NCBI RefSeq assembly: GCF_000340215.1
Contig: NW_006921535.1
Coordinates: forward strand, 4,016,596 to 4,080,595
Direction of reading: 5' to 3'
Source of the DNA: Pseudocercospora fijiensis CIRAD86
Lineage: Eukaryota; Ascomycota; Dothideomycetes; Mycosphaerellales; Mycosphaerellaceae
Length of the DNA: 64,000 nucleotides
Below, piece after piece: positions 1 through 11,854 of the stretch (within the stretch, counting starts at the first letter, position 1; the number at the start of each line of letters is the position of its first letter). The position numbers and the translations under genes are program-made. A model generated the notes under the pieces. The model ran no database searches, was not told the DNA's origin, and saw only the letters and a list, made by a program, of their open reading frames with translations.

Positions 1-573
1 CGTCAAATACGTCGTCCTGGAATACTCCCGGCCATACACGAGCTTGTAAATCAAAATCGTCACAAGCGGACAAGTCGAGCGCATGATCTGATGAAACGGG
101 ACCGAAACCATGGCCAAGCTCACATTGGAAACGGCGATATTGACGGTGAATAAGAAGGAGAATGCGAACAGCGCCAGGTTCTCTCGTAGGCCGAGAGGCG
201 TCACGGTCAGAAGCCCCAGGCCAAGCATTGCGAAACATCCTATCGAGGTCGCCGAGCAGTGGACGGCGGTTAGCAGCCAGGGTAATCTGGCGGTGCCGAG
301 GAGGGATTTGTTGGAGAGAGTGAGGAAGAGGTTGAGGAAGAAGTAGGCGGCCAGGAAGAGGAGTTTTGCTCGCGTCGAGACATGCTTCTCTGCGGCGTCG
401 CTCTTTGGGGGGGCGGATTGCGATTCGATGTCGGAGGTGGATCGTCGTAGGATGGGCTCTGAAGGGCGTGACTCTGCGCTGGATCGATGTGATAGTAATG
501 CGGCTTGTGCGTTGCTGCAGTCTTCTTCCAAGGGAATCTTCTCTTCGTCTTCGAGCGCGTGATCATGTGCCAT
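1..573 (-). CDS. Triose-phosphate/nucleotide-sugar transporter family protein (5' part, runs off left edge)
   Basis: Reading leftwards from an ATG at 573 (context CACCATCATGG) gives 191 codons with no stop before the window edge, so the gene is cut at its 3' end. Residues 1 to about 65 are a polar, Ser/Glu-rich cytosolic tail. From about residue 66 hydrophobic helices follow, starting at KLLFLAAYFFLN, with the stretch LSNKSLLG typical of the TPT/SLC35E family and later FLFTVNIAVSNVSLAMVSV and FHQIMRSTCPLVTILIY. These match the conserved first half of fungal triose-phosphate-transporter-domain (DUF250/TPT) proteins, which are Golgi or ER membrane carriers of phosphorylated sugars or nucleotide sugars. 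The substrate cannot be told from this half. No intron is needed. The longer frame at 270-878 on the same strand is an out-of-frame shadow. Confidence 0.85.
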   Translation of the reverse strand, partial: MAHDHALEDEEKIPLEEDCSNAQAALLSHRSSAESRPSEPILRRSTSDIESQSAPPKSDAAEKHVSTRAKLLFLAAYFFLNLFLTLSNKSLLGTARLPWLLTAVHCSATSIGCFAMLGLGLLTVTPLGLRENLALFAFSFLFTVNIAVSNVSLAMVSVPFHQIMRSTCPLVTILIYKLVYGREYSRTTYLT

Positions 574-1343
574 GATGGTGATGCTTGCTTGTCGGAGATG
601 AAGATGTCGGCTGGAAAGGCGATGTGGGAAGGAACGACCACGCCGGCGACTAAGTCAGAAATCGAACAGAGACAGACCTTCTTCGGCCGCAGCGCCAGCG
701 CAGACATCGGACGTACAGTCGCCAGTCGCCAGTCGCCAGTCGCTTCCACAACGTCCTGCTGGAGACCCGAAATATCCGCGTCCGTCACGGCAGGTGCTTG
801 GCGGGATGACGACATGAGGAATGTGCCACCGTGGCTGATTGCGTATGCCCTCACATTCTCCAATGCGGCTTCTTCCAACGCGCTTGATGATCCATCTTTT
901 CACCACCGAAGAAGCTCCAGCTCAGCTCAGAGTCATGTGAAGACCTGCATGTGCGTCCGGGAGCATGTTGCGTCTTGGCAACGTGATACCCCTGCCCTGG
1001 CGCTTGGCGAGTCTCGGACTACCACTAATAGCCCCCCCCCCCCCTGAAACATGGCGACGCTGCCTGAGAACACCATCGGATGCAGCACGTGCGATGGAGA
1101 GGCTCGCACGGTCCCGGTAATAGATACGGCGAGAACATGATCATGGCGAGAAGACGCGGAGACGAGACGAGACGAGCACCCAATCGCTAAAACGTATCTC
1201 TCGTTAAAAAGGAAAAAAAACGTCGACAATCGTGCTACCATACAAGACCGAAGTTTCCCTCCCCTCCGTCCCAGATTGATGGTGAATCTCTTCTCATATG
1301 ATAATGTAACCAAGCCCCCCTTCGGCTCGACTTCTTCTTCCAC
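574..1343. other. Intergenic region upstream of the transporter gene
   Basis: No convincing gene. It holds the promoter side of the transporter gene and the 3' flank of the APSES gene. Visible simple repeats are three and a half copies of the 7-mer AGTCGCC at 717-742, a run of 13 C at 1032-1044, and a short GAGAC run near 1155-1180. The open frames here overlap one another on both strands and show no family motif. Confidence 0.6.
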
Positions 1344-3203
1344 CTATCCCTGGTCGGCCTTCCGCTTGTGACCAGTGATCACATTCGGTGCCGACGCCAA
1401 CTGCTGGTCCCGCATACTGAGATTGAGCAGCCACTGTGCTGCTCGAGCATCGGCGGCATCGAACTTGGCAGACTTGGTGGTGGTGGCGGCGGCGGCGCCG
1501 GAGTTGTCGGTCTTCTGCCTCTTCGATATGCATGCACCTGGGGAAGCAGAGTCTGGCTTGCCGTGTCTTCGACGTGTGCTGCTCTTCCTCGATCTAGACG
1601 ACACGTCGATGTCGCCTTCATCGCTCTCGCTGCTTGACGTAGACGATGATGCGTTGTTGCCACCAACTCTTGGAGCTTCTGGCGGAGGGAGAGTGCTGCG
1701 GCGGCGCTTGGAAGCTCGAATCCCGTCCTGCGCAGTGTGCTCGGCTTCAGTGTAGTGAGGCCTCTGCACCATAGACTCTGCCGCACGCCATGACATGGCT
1801 GGCGAGTATCTTGGCTCCGTCAGCAGCAACGAGTTGGCCAGCGCTGTGACTGATGGGGCTTGAACTGCCGATGGCGCATTGCGGTTGACGCTCGTCCAGC
1901 GTGGCTGCTCATTGGGACTCGACTTGGGTGACAAGGCAGGAGATCTGAGTGGTGACGATGCATATGTGTAGTTGCCGTAGGCTGGACTTTCGGAGCCGGA
2001 GTCGAATGGCGAGCCTGACTTGAAGTTTAAGTGGTCGTTCCGTGGCCTCCTCGCCTGGTAGCCTGGAGGAGCTTCTGGTTCACTTCTCGGAATGTTTCTG
2101 ACACCATAAGAGCCTGACGGTGCTTCGCTGCGGCTGGCGCTGTCAGGCTTCCAGCCTTCCGCCTCCAAGGCCGCGCATCGAACCACCTCCGGGTCGATCT
2201 TGAAGCGAGCGAAGCCTGGGTGATCTGGCCGTAAGCACTCCTTGATGAAGGACGGGCCGAAGATAGGTGTGAGGGCCCAGCGGATGTCGTAACAGAAGGT
2301 GAGGCAGACCGCACGAGCACACGCATATGGCATCCAGTATCCCTGAGCCGCGAGGGCACCGCCTGTGATCGAGTGGGACAGTTCTTTGAGGCCGGGGTTT
2401 GTTGTAAGAGCTTTTGCAGGCGTCGTCTGCCGCATGTGTCAGTCTTCTCTGCTGCCTGTTCCTCAAACCATCATCCTGCTGCTCACCTTGGAATACTTGC
2501 ACGCCTTGAAGAAAGGCGTGATGCGCACAAGGCCGACCTGGTAGTCCCACATGACTGGGTAGTCCTTGTCAGGCTCGGTGGGCAGCGCGAATGTGTACGT
2601 GAACACTAAACGAGCACGTTAGTCGACGAACAAGCAACGACGGGAGATGGCCGCCTGGATAGACTGACCGTCGAAGGCATCTCTTCCGGTCTTGTTGAGA
2701 AAGTCCTTCTTCTCACTCGAGTAAGGTATGTGCCGCACATAGTTTGTGATTTTCTCATCGGAGCTTCCATCAGGCCAGACTTTGAAGTTCCGATGCTGCT
2801 CGGCCAAGTCTTGACGTTGCTGGTAGTTCAAGCACAGACTCTCTTCGGTGCACTCGTATGGCGGATAGTTGACTGGTCCTTTCGGTGAGCCTCGAATGAA
2901 GACCGCCGCATCTTTGACAAGCTTCTGTCGCTTCGAAGCCAAGGGTGTCGCCGGTGTCACTGGACGTGATGTCGGAGCAGGTGACGAGCCATGAGTGGTG
3001 TATGCTGGTGTCGGTGGCGTCGCAGCTCCGTGGTGGTGAGAATGCCATCTGCTGTTGTCCGATGAAGGGTGGTTGAGCAACGCGTTTATCTTCAGCATGG
3101 TGGCAGCCGAGGGATGAGGTCTGTAATCGTGTGTGACGTTGCGAGGACGGTGCTGTTGAGCGTCAGGCGAAGGTGAAGGCAAGTGAGGAAAAGAAGATGG
3201 CAT
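1344..3203 (-). CDS. APSES/KilA-N domain transcription factor, Xbp1-like
   Basis: Three exons: 3203-2669, 2605-2487 and 2426-1344, with introns of 63 and 60 bp (GTCAGT..TAG and GTGAGC..CAG), giving 578 aa. I chose the ATG at 3203 (ACACCATGC); the open frame extends to 3242 but only reaches a TTG. The N-terminus is Pro/Ser/His-rich. Residues about 95-285 form the DNA-binding module: [16 protein letters not shown], then [10 protein letters not shown], then [20 protein letters not shown] and LTPIFGPSF, which resemble the APSES domain of yeast Xbp1-type proteins rather than Mbp1/Swi6. No ankyrin repeats follow. The C-terminal half is low-complexity with basic patches ([27 protein letters not shown]) that could act as nuclear signals. 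Likely a nuclear repressor or regulator; its targets are unknown. Splicing is inferred from frame and motif continuity. Confidence 0.85.
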
Positions 3204-4927
3204 GGTGTAACTGGCGGTGGGTGGCTGGAAGATAACTGGCAAGATGTGACGAACGAACGGCGATGATAGTAGCGGTGAAGGGCAATTCCCAGAAGGACGA
3301 GGTCGAATGCCGACTTATAGTGCAGAAACAAGTGAGCCAGCTTCACTCCCAAGTACAAGATCCTTGACCACACTAGCATCGACTTCTCCAGCCAAAGAGA
3401 TCGTGCCGGAGACCCGCTAAGTGTCTCAGTCAAAGAACTCGTTGATGCTCGATGGCCAGACTTTACTGCATGGGCGACGATGGCCAGCTTGTAGTCACGG
3501 ATAGCGAACATGGGAGCCTTGCAATGGACTTATTTGTGCAGACCCAGGCCATTCAGAGAGGAAAGATGAGTTTGCGGTGTGGGACAAAGCAGAGGTCTCA
3601 GACCACCACCAAGCGCTATGCGAGAAGATCATGCAGAGCTGCGTTTGTGCAGATGGCTGGGCAACTACATTGTGCCGATGCCGTGAGAAGGCTCGCCGAA
3701 ATCGACATCGGCTTTGATACCACCATGGTTGGATGCTGGCGTACTCCAGCCTCTTCCAGTGTGATGGGAGATATGTTTGGCGTATAGATGAAGCAAACGA
3801 TTGTCGTCACGAGGGGTGATGGGTGTGCTCGAGCCCACTGCCATATATTCTTCGACGGACAAGGTCAAAGCGTATCGATACAGCCATGGAAGGCTGCGGG
3901 GCTGCTTCTGCCACGAGTGAGTCTGAGAATAGTAATGATGGACGCTATTGTCTTAAGGCGGACTGTGGTGGATCGATCACGAGTCAGGTTGTGCAAGCCT
4001 TGCTGAGGAAGTGAGTCTACCAGCTACTCGGGCCTTCGACTTGCGTTCGGAGACGAGCGCGATGTAACGAGAGGTACTGACCGCACGCGTTCGTGCGGTA
4101 TGGTTGCATCACAGGTTCGGCTCGGACGCCGATAGACCAGCTAGCTCTGCCATGCCACGTTAGATAGGTCGTCCATCGACTTGCAGCACCACCTTCAACC
4201 TCAGTGTCGATCGGATACTGACAGTTAAGTGGGTCAACGCTCTGGGCTCAGCGGCGGCGATATTGAAGCGCAGTAGGAGCCCAATCGACGTCTCCATGAC
4301 AATGGCGGCAAGGGCAGTTCGACGATGATTGCTAGAGACCCTCGCGATTGCTCCAAGGACTCGATGACACGATCGATGTAACATTGTGTGAGCGAGCTGA
4401 GTGTGTTGTTTGACCTCATTTCCGCTCCCGTCACTTCGTCTCCAACAGCTCGATCAACTCGCCTTAGCTTTCTCTTGGCTTGCAAGGTATGAGGGGCCTG
4501 CTGAGTCGACTGTGGTAGAGTGTTCCAGAGTGAACTTGCCTCACGCACTTGCTTTAGTAGCCTGCATTGATCCAGTCAGATTCTTCTTCGAACGCTCACC
4601 GTCGCCCGTCTGTGTGGCACCCTCGGCATGCGGGTCCATGATCCCAGCGTGAACGGCTGTCACCCGTCGGAAGGCCGACGCAGTGTAACAGAACTGCCAA
4701 CGCTATATTCCGGTTGCTCCACGTAAGCCACCTGGTTTCTGTCACGTCCGTGGTTCGTGCAAGGCTTGACCATGATCAGAACGAAGCAGCATGTCGTCGG
4801 TTTCGGCGCCTTGAGCACAATCGCTGAATTAACATTATCATACTGATATACCTCTACTTGCCTTTAGCTTTTTATAATTTAGCTTCCGGTGCTTTTTGAT
4901 GCCGCGCCAGTTCTGTGCTGAGACAGC
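3204..4927. other. Intergenic, 1.7 kb, no gene recognised
   Basis: Lies between the 5' end of the APSES gene and the 3' end of the ABC transporter gene. Several frames of 60-140 codons exist on both strands, but none shows splice-compatible continuity, a domain or a motif, and they overlap one another. Base composition is like the neighbouring host DNA, with normal CA and TG content and no RIP signature. An AT-rich stretch at about 4828-4882 could be part of the 3' processing region of the ABC transporter gene. Confidence 0.5.
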
Positions 4928-7900
4928 CTACTGTCGTCGCTTGCTGACCAATTGAGAAAGTGGCTTCTTGATGAATTCCACAGCCTTGCCAAGACCTCCA
5001 AAGAGCGTACCCATGCCAAAACTCCAGCCCTTGACACGGACACTCCAGATGAAGAAGAAGACGCTATAGAATCGTTAGAAAATGCCAAAAAAAAATTTGT
5101 TCCAGCCTGCTTGTGGACTTACAGGAACCAATTCGTGAAGACGAAGACCAGGAAAATTCCAAAGTCTCGCCACTTCTCAGATGCCTGGATGTTCAAGGTT
5201 GCCAAGTACTGATTTCCGACGCTGTACGGGCACATCATGCAATTTGTGCTGTCATCAGGATTCAGCAGATAGCCTCCACTGCTCGTAGCAAAATCGCCAG
5301 CGTAGCTCTGGCACGTTTGATCCGGAGGCACATTGAAGTGAGCAGTTTCGCTCTCTGCGCACCGGACCGGAACGTTGTTGAGGGTCGCTGCGAGCACTCC
5401 TCCGATCCAATAGGTCGACGGATTGACGTAATACATCCAATACCTCCAGAATACCGGGAGCATGGAATACGGTCGAACGACTCCGTTGAAGAGGGAGAAC
5501 ATGACGAAGAAGAATGGCAAAACGTTGGAGATGACCGTGAAGGACGGTGCGAAAGCACAGATCCACTGACCCCAGCTTGCTTGGAACAAGAAGAAAAGCA
5601 TGGTCATCAGGAAGACATAGCCTGCGACGGAGCTCTCCGTTGGCAGTCCACTTGGCCAGTACCAGAGCACCCAGTATACAACAGCACCAATGATTGCTGG
5701 CGGGATCTCAGCGACGGTCTGTGCGAAGCAGAAAGCCTGCCATCCGTAGATACGAGACGGGTATTCGCGAGCTTGCCAGAGTGCCATGTTGGTGAAAAAT
5801 TTCGGCACGACGGTATTAACAACAGTCGGAGGTATGGTCAGGATGATGAAGCTCGTAAACATGCGGTTCTGCATGTCCTGGATGGTGTAGCCGAGCTGCC
5901 AGAACGTGAAGCCATTGAAGATGCCGACGACGACCGAGACGAAGAGTTTGCCGTAGATGTAGCTTGGATCGCGCCAGTATTGTTTGAAGGTCCTCTGGAG
6001 CAGCTCAGTGCATTGAAGCCACACAGAGGCCGCAAATTCTGTCTCCTGTTCCTTGCGCTTTGCCTCTGGCTGTGTCTTGCTTCGCGTCAATTTCAAGCCT
6101 TCAATCTCCTGCACCACATCCTTGGCTTGTTGAGATTTCCGCCACTCCTCGTTCCAGTTGATGCGCTTGCCCTCGGAATTCTTGTGAGGCTTAGCGGCAG
6201 TCTCCAGAATGAATTCGGCGACGTTCTTGTCAGCTGGGCAGTCGACACCGCGGTCACTGAAGTACTGGATGACAGCCTTACCATTCTCTCCGACAGGCCC
6301 GAAGTAAAAAGTATTGCCGCCGGGGTTCAAGGCAAGAATCATGTCGAACTGCTGAATGAGCACGCTGGAAGGCTGGTGGATGGTGCAGACAATGGCCTGG
6401 CCAGCATCGGCGAGCTTCTTCAGGAAGCGCACGATAGAGTATGCGCTCTGCGAGTCGAGGCCCGATGTTGGCTCATCCAAGAACAACAATAGCGAGGGTT
6501 TGGCAGCGAGCTCAACGCCGATGGTCAATCTCTTACGTTGTTCAACTCCCAAGCTCATGATCACTGCATCTTGCAGATCATTGAGCTCAAGAAGATCAAT
6601 GATGCGGTCCACGTATTCCAGCTTCTCTTTGCGAGGGGTGCTTGCGTCTTGTCGGAGGATGGCCGAGAACTCGAGCGCCTCGCGAATTGTCGCAGTTCCG
6701 TCGTGGATATCACTTTGGAGACAAAATCCAGTGTTCCGCTGGAACTCAGGGCCCAGAGGTCGACCATCGACGAACATCTCGCCTTTGACGACACCCATAG
6801 TTTGACGTTGCGCCAATGTATTGAGAAGGGTGGTCTTGCCTGCACCAGACGCACCCATCAACGCCACCATGACTCCAGGCTTTGCGTATCCATCAACATG
6901 GTTCAGAAGCTTGCGCTCGCCGCCGAGATATGGGACCGTGTATTCGACATCTCGCCAAGTAAAGATGCTATCGCTCTTCGACAGCTGATCCAAGGCCTCG
7001 TTCTCCTTCTCTTCATCTCCAGAATCCCCCATACCAGTCTCCTTCTGGGTGGAACTGCCCGAGTCCTCGGCGATTCCTGCTTTCTCTTCATCAGCAGGCG
7101 ATGCTTCCTTTACAACCTGCTTGGCACGCTTTGTCTTCTTGAACACAATCGCTCCACCGCCACTTGCCGAGAAGTCGAAAAGCTCAGTGGCCAAAGCAGT
7201 GACGAGGATGTAGAGCGCCGTGAAGGCAATGACAACGCCAAAGTTACGCCACAGATTACTTCTCGAATAGTTGTATTGAGTCTGCAGGTAAGTAGCGCCA
7301 GATACCGATGTAGCGCCGACCTGTGCACCTGCAATGGCACATCCTTGATAAGCTGGGTCGATTCCAGGTCCTTGTGGAACGAGCTGCTCTGGGGCGCATT
7401 CCATAGTACGTCCAGCGAATTCGTTGGTAAGGACTCCCTCGAAGGAGTAAGCGAGAGGGTTAATCCAATAAATCCAGCCAAACCAGATGTATTTAGACAG
7501 GAGCTGGGTCTTTGGAATCACGTAGCCAGTGTAGATGATCAACAGATTCAGTCCGATGCCAGAAAAGCGAACGGCAGTGTCTATCTCTGGTGAAAGCGAG
7601 GCGAACATGCGGTAGAGAGCGGTAAGAAGTATCGTGGTGAGGTAGACAAACAGCAGGTAGATGAAGAACCTGCCGGCTGTCACCGTGAGATTTGTCATGA
7701 AGTACATGATAATGCCGAATATGAAGACCTGAGCCAGAATTACCGGGAAGTCTGCCACCACACGCGCAATGCCGACAGCACTGGGGCGGTAAAAAGCGTA
7801 GTCTTTGTGGCGAGCCACCACAGCTCTGCCACTGATTGCCTTCATCAGCTCGGTCAGCTGAAGCCAACCTAGGAACAGGATCGAGAAAAAGAGAGCACCG

Positions 7901-9711
7901 CCGCGAGAGAATGCACCCTCGGTATTCGATGGCTGACCATAGAAGAGAGAACCAACGATCAGTCCGTTTGAGATGATGATAAATATCTTGGTCCAGAGAG
8001 TCGTTGTGTCTCCGAAGAGAAGCCAGAATTCGCGCTTGGTACAGGCCAAAACCTGTCTTGGAAAGGAGACCGTGTAGGGTGACTTCTTCGGCACACGCTT
8101 GGATTTGCCTTCCTGCACGGCCCTTTCGAAGCGTTGTGCATCTCGATAGTTTGATTCCTCCAAGTACTTTTCATACTCGGACACATCTTCGAGCACCTTC
8201 TGATAGGCGTCTGACTCCTTGAAGGCCCGTTCCAGGTCTGCAGAGGTCTTGGGTGCCTTATCCTCGAAACCAGGACGGAAGCGACGTTCGACCGGATCAG
8301 TAACGGCTGTCAAGAAGTCTGCCGTTGTTTGTCTCTCTGGACATTGGAAGCCGAGATCGACGAAATATTGCTTGGCCTCATTCGCCGGGCCCATGTAGAT
8401 CTGTCGACCTTGATCAATCACCAGCACTTTATCCATCGTTTCGTATATGCCTTCACCGGCCTGGTAAAGGGTGACCAGTGTGGTGCGGTTGCTGACGTCC
8501 GTCATGATTCGAAGTGATCGGGCATAGTCCAAAGCTGTCGAGGCATCAAGACCACGGGTAGAGTTATCCCAGGCAATGACAGTGCTCTTACTGGCCAGGG
8601 TTTCGGCGATGGAGACACGCTTGCGTTCACCACCCGAGACACCACGAGTGTACTCGTCTCCAACGAGAGTGTACTTGGTGTGAGAAATTCCAAACATTTT
8701 GAGCAGCGCGTTGGCGATGATGGGAATCTCCTCTCTGGCCTTTTTCTTGGTCTTGTTCATCAAAGCGAAGGTGAACGTTTGCCACACGTTCAACGAAGCA
8801 AAATGCACATCGTCCTCCTGATTGTAGTTCACCTCGCCGCGATACATCTTCTTTTGCTTGTCTGCTGTGATGCCACCGTACGAGACTTCTCCGGTGACTT
8901 CGGCAAAGGAATCGCGATTGTTGGAGACCACTTTGAGAAATGTACTGCATCCAGCTCCTGGACGTCCGAGCACCAGAAGCATTTCTCCGTCACGTACACA
9001 TCCGGTGAAGTTGCTAAGCAGTGTCCGTGTCTCGGCAGATCGTCTTCTGAGCGCTGGAACGAATCGACATATGACGCCCCAGAGATCTGGGCCGAAAGTG
9101 CCAATGATGGCGTCTGGCAAAGTCTTGACAAATGACGTTGTCGAGCCGGTACCTTTGACAGTTAAGTGCTTGAAAATGACGCCGACTTTCTTCAGAGGCT
9201 CGCCATCGCCACGTCTCTCGAACTTGCCCTCTCTCATGAATTGCTCGAGTTCGAACTCTTCTTCTTCTTCGTCTTCTTCATGTTCATCGGAAGGGCCTGC
9301 CTCAAGATGCTCTGGCTCAGTGATCTGAGTAGACACTCGCCTCTCACTTGCGGCTCCGGCATCAGAAACAGTAGATGCAGTTTCGGTACGTCGGCTATCA
9401 GGTCGGTTCATTCTCCGACTTCGTTGGCTATTGTGAGTGGTTGTTGGGCGAAGCGAATGCTGTGTATCTCTAGACCGGGCTCGTTCGAGAGTAGTGAGGT
9501 CCTTTCTAAGGTTGTCGTAATCGAGCCTGGCTTGGTCTGGATGGAAGCCTCCAACATCAGTCTCTCCCCATGTTCCTGAGTGGCCGCGAGATTGAGAGCT
9601 CTCTTCAAGCTCCTCTGTTGGATGCAGAGGTGGATGCATTCGGTCTGCATGTGGCTGGCCATGGCCGACTGTGTGCCTGGTCCAAGTCAGAATGCACGAT
9701 GCTCGACTCAT
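4928..9711 (-). CDS. PDR-type (ABCG) multidrug ABC transporter
   Basis: Two exons, 9711-5123 and 5063-4928 (59-bp intron, GTAAGT..TATAG with a CTAAC branch site), giving 1574 aa. Layout is NBD-TMD-NBD-TMD, the fungal pleiotropic drug resistance type. NBD1 has GRPGAGCST at about 249-257, with Cys in place of the Walker A Lys as is normal for this family, then VSGGERKRVS and IAWDNSTRGLD. NBD2 has the intact GASGAGKTT near 950 and FLDEPTSGLDSQ. Each is followed by about six hydrophobic helices. An acidic run (EHEEDEEEEEFELEQF) precedes NBD1. It should export hydrophobic compounds across the plasma membrane with ATP. The second exon adds a basic 45-residue tail. The start is uncertain: an ATG at 9784 directly followed by GTAAGT could be spliced over 127 bp to 9654, giving a shorter N-terminus. 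Confidence 0.95.
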
Positions 9712-10861
9712 TGCCGTAGTGTGCAGGATGGAATTCGAAAGTCGGGCTGGGGAGATGTGAGCATATGTTGCGAGGACTTACCATTGGTTCGCCGGGGCAT
9801 TCGAATCAGATCTGGCAAGGCGGCGCTCGTCGACAGAGGATCCCCACATGTTGGCCACCACGAGGCAGAAGTAGACGTAGCTTCCGGGCCTGCAGGAGCT
9901 CGTTGTCGTTGCCCAATGTGGCGGATGTAGGTGTAGAAGAGGGATGGTCAGTAGTTGCGATGCGACTGAGACGTACAGCGAGGGTGGAAAAAGAAATCAG
10001 GCAATCCAAGGAAGCTTGGACGAGGCGAGGCGGCATCACGATTCGGCCCCATCAGCCATCAGGGAGCTCGAAGAGTGTCGCGTTGAGTGCTGTGGCTTTG
10101 TAATGCGAGCAGAGAGATTCAACGTCATTGCATGGCGGGCGTGTGCTAGCAGAATAAGGTCCGGAGTTTGGCGATGTTTAAAACCTAAAGTCGCCCGGAA
10201 TCTCCATGGGTCTTGCGAGCGCCTTCCTACAGAGTGGTCAGTGGTCATTCCTGACAATTTTCTTCTTATCTCCTTTGCGGGTATGCACGTCTTGCCTCCG
10301 CCTCCGACCACCGACAGACCACCCCTTCCTCGCTTTCGCACCACCCTTGCCGTGCTTCTTGCACCTCCCTGTCACCGCCTTCTTCACATATCAGCCCAAA
10401 TCACTATGATTGATGATGACGAATTAAGAATACCTTGATGCATGAGCTGCATGAGCCTCCTGGTGTGGAGTTCACAAAAGTCACCACTTCTCAACGCTGA
10501 ACAACTACTGCACGATCACAAAATTCTTATGACTCAGCTTGTGCGAACGATAGATCACCGGCCAGGCACGACAAACCCTGCATTCCGACATCGAGACGCA
10601 TGCCGGAATTCGCTTAACAAGAAACGAGAACCGGGATGATGGTTCAAAGATTTTCAGCATGGCTTGGCAAGCTTGGAAATCCTCACGGACGAAGCCCAAC
10701 TCGTCCGCGTACCTTGTACCATTTAACCACCTGCAGAGTCAGCAAAGCCCACGTGCGCCGCTGCAATGTTCTTCTGCCTGGCTGAGAACGAAATCCAGTG
10801 GTCGGCATACCACCTCGCGTCTTCTCCGATATCGCTGCAGTGCTACAATACACCGCTCCCA
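9712..10861. other. Intergenic, promoter side of the ABC transporter
   Basis: This 1.15-kb stretch lies between the ABC transporter start and the 3' end of the dehydrogenase gene. A possible 5' micro-exon of the transporter, consisting of little more than an ATG at 9784-9782 followed by a GTAAGT donor, lies here. Otherwise I see only short overlapping frames and ordinary base composition. Confidence 0.5.
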
Positions 10862-11854
10862 TCAGTTCAGAGGCTTGGGCATGTCTGATGAGTCTCCTCG
10901 CAGCAGCCCCAGAGCGATATTGACTGCGTACACACCGCTGGTCTCCTGAGTCTCCTCAGTGGAAGCTCCAATGTGCGGCGTCATCACCACGCGCGGATGC
11001 GAAAGCAGTGTCTCCCCATAATGCCTCCATGTCGGAGGCTCATGGAGCATCGCATCCAAGCCTGCGCCAAACAGCTTGCCCGAGTTCAAAGCATCCAGCA
11101 ATGCCGATTCATCAACAATTCCACCCCTGGCGCAATTCAGAAGAATCGCTCCACGCTTCACCTTCGCCAAAGCGGAGGCCGAGATCAAATTCTCCGTCGA
11201 CGAGGTTAACGGGACGTGCAAAGTGATCACATCCGATGACTCCAAGACTTCATCCAGCTGCGACACGCGCTGGAAAGAGGCTGCGGGCATATCGTTCGAC
11301 CACGCGCCTTCCTCGGCGTAGGGATCGAACGCAACCACCGAACCACCCGTACAGCCAATCCACTTCCTGGCCACCTCGACACCAATGTTGCCCATTCCAA
11401 CGATTCCAATGGTCTTCTTGAACAAACTCTTGCCTAAAGTAAGGCTACGCACCACTTCCTCGCCGCTTCGAATTTTCCGATCCACCTCCGCAACCCTTCG
11501 AGCAATACAGAATGCGAGACTTAATGTAAGCTCCGCCACAGCCTCGCTATTCAACCCGGGAGTATTGTACACCTTGATTCCCTTGGCTGTGCAATCCTCC
11601 AGCGAGATGTTGTCCACACCAACGCCTTGTTTGACGATGTACTTGAGCTGCGGCCCAGCTTTCTCTACACTCGCCGCATCGATTCTTGTCTCGCTTCGTA
11701 CTAACACTGCAGTTGCGTCTCTGGGCCATTCGCTCTTCGCCGGGTCGTTGGGAAGAACCAGTCTAATGTCTTGGTGCCTCTTCAATTCGGCAAGAGCGCT
11801 TGAATGATAGGGATCTATCACGTAGACTGCCGGTGGCTCCTGAATGCTTTCCAT
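10862..11854 (-). CDS. D-isomer-specific 2-hydroxyacid dehydrogenase
   Basis: A single exon of 330 aa from the ATG at 11854. The frame stays open to 11953, but the added N-terminus is Cys/Phe-rich and unlike the family. The Rossmann motif is GIVGMGNIG (150-158), with an acidic residue further on (FDPYAEE) for NAD binding. The catalytic set is in place: Arg in NCARGGIVDE (R243), Glu in LHEPP (E272) and His in TPHIGAST (H294). Length and order match NAD(P)-dependent D-3-phosphoglycerate, glyoxylate or hydroxypyruvate reductase-like enzymes. It lacks the C-terminal ACT domain of true serine-pathway SerA. Probable reaction: reversible reduction of a 2-keto acid to a D-2-hydroxy acid in the cytosol. 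The exact substrate cannot be read from sequence. No peroxisomal tripeptide ends the protein (PKPLN). Confidence 0.92.
   Translation of the reverse strand: MESIQEPPAVYVIDPYHSSALAELKRHQDIRLVLPNDPAKSEWPRDATAVLVRSETRIDAASVEKAGPQLKYIVKQGVGVDNISLEDCTAKGIKVYNTPGLNSEAVAELTLSLAFCIARRVAEVDRKIRSGEEVVRSLTLGKSLFKKTIGIVGMGNIGVEVARKWIGCTGGSVVAFDPYAEEGAWSNDMPAASFQRVSQLDEVLESSDVITLHVPLTSSTENLISASALAKVKRGAILLNCARGGIVDESALLDALNSGKLFGAGLDAMLHEPPTWRHYGETLLSHPRVVMTPHIGASTEETQETSGVYAVNIALGLLRGDSSDMPKPLN

Noticed and set aside
3204..3242. Upstream extension of the APSES gene to 3242
   Set aside because: The extension begins with TTG, not ATG; the ATG at 3203 has a good context.
5113..6492. 459-codon plus-strand frame antisense to the ABC transporter, and a second at 6538-7593
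   Set aside because: Both lie wholly within the well-supported PDR transporter frame on the other strand and show no motif; they are shadows of its codon bias.
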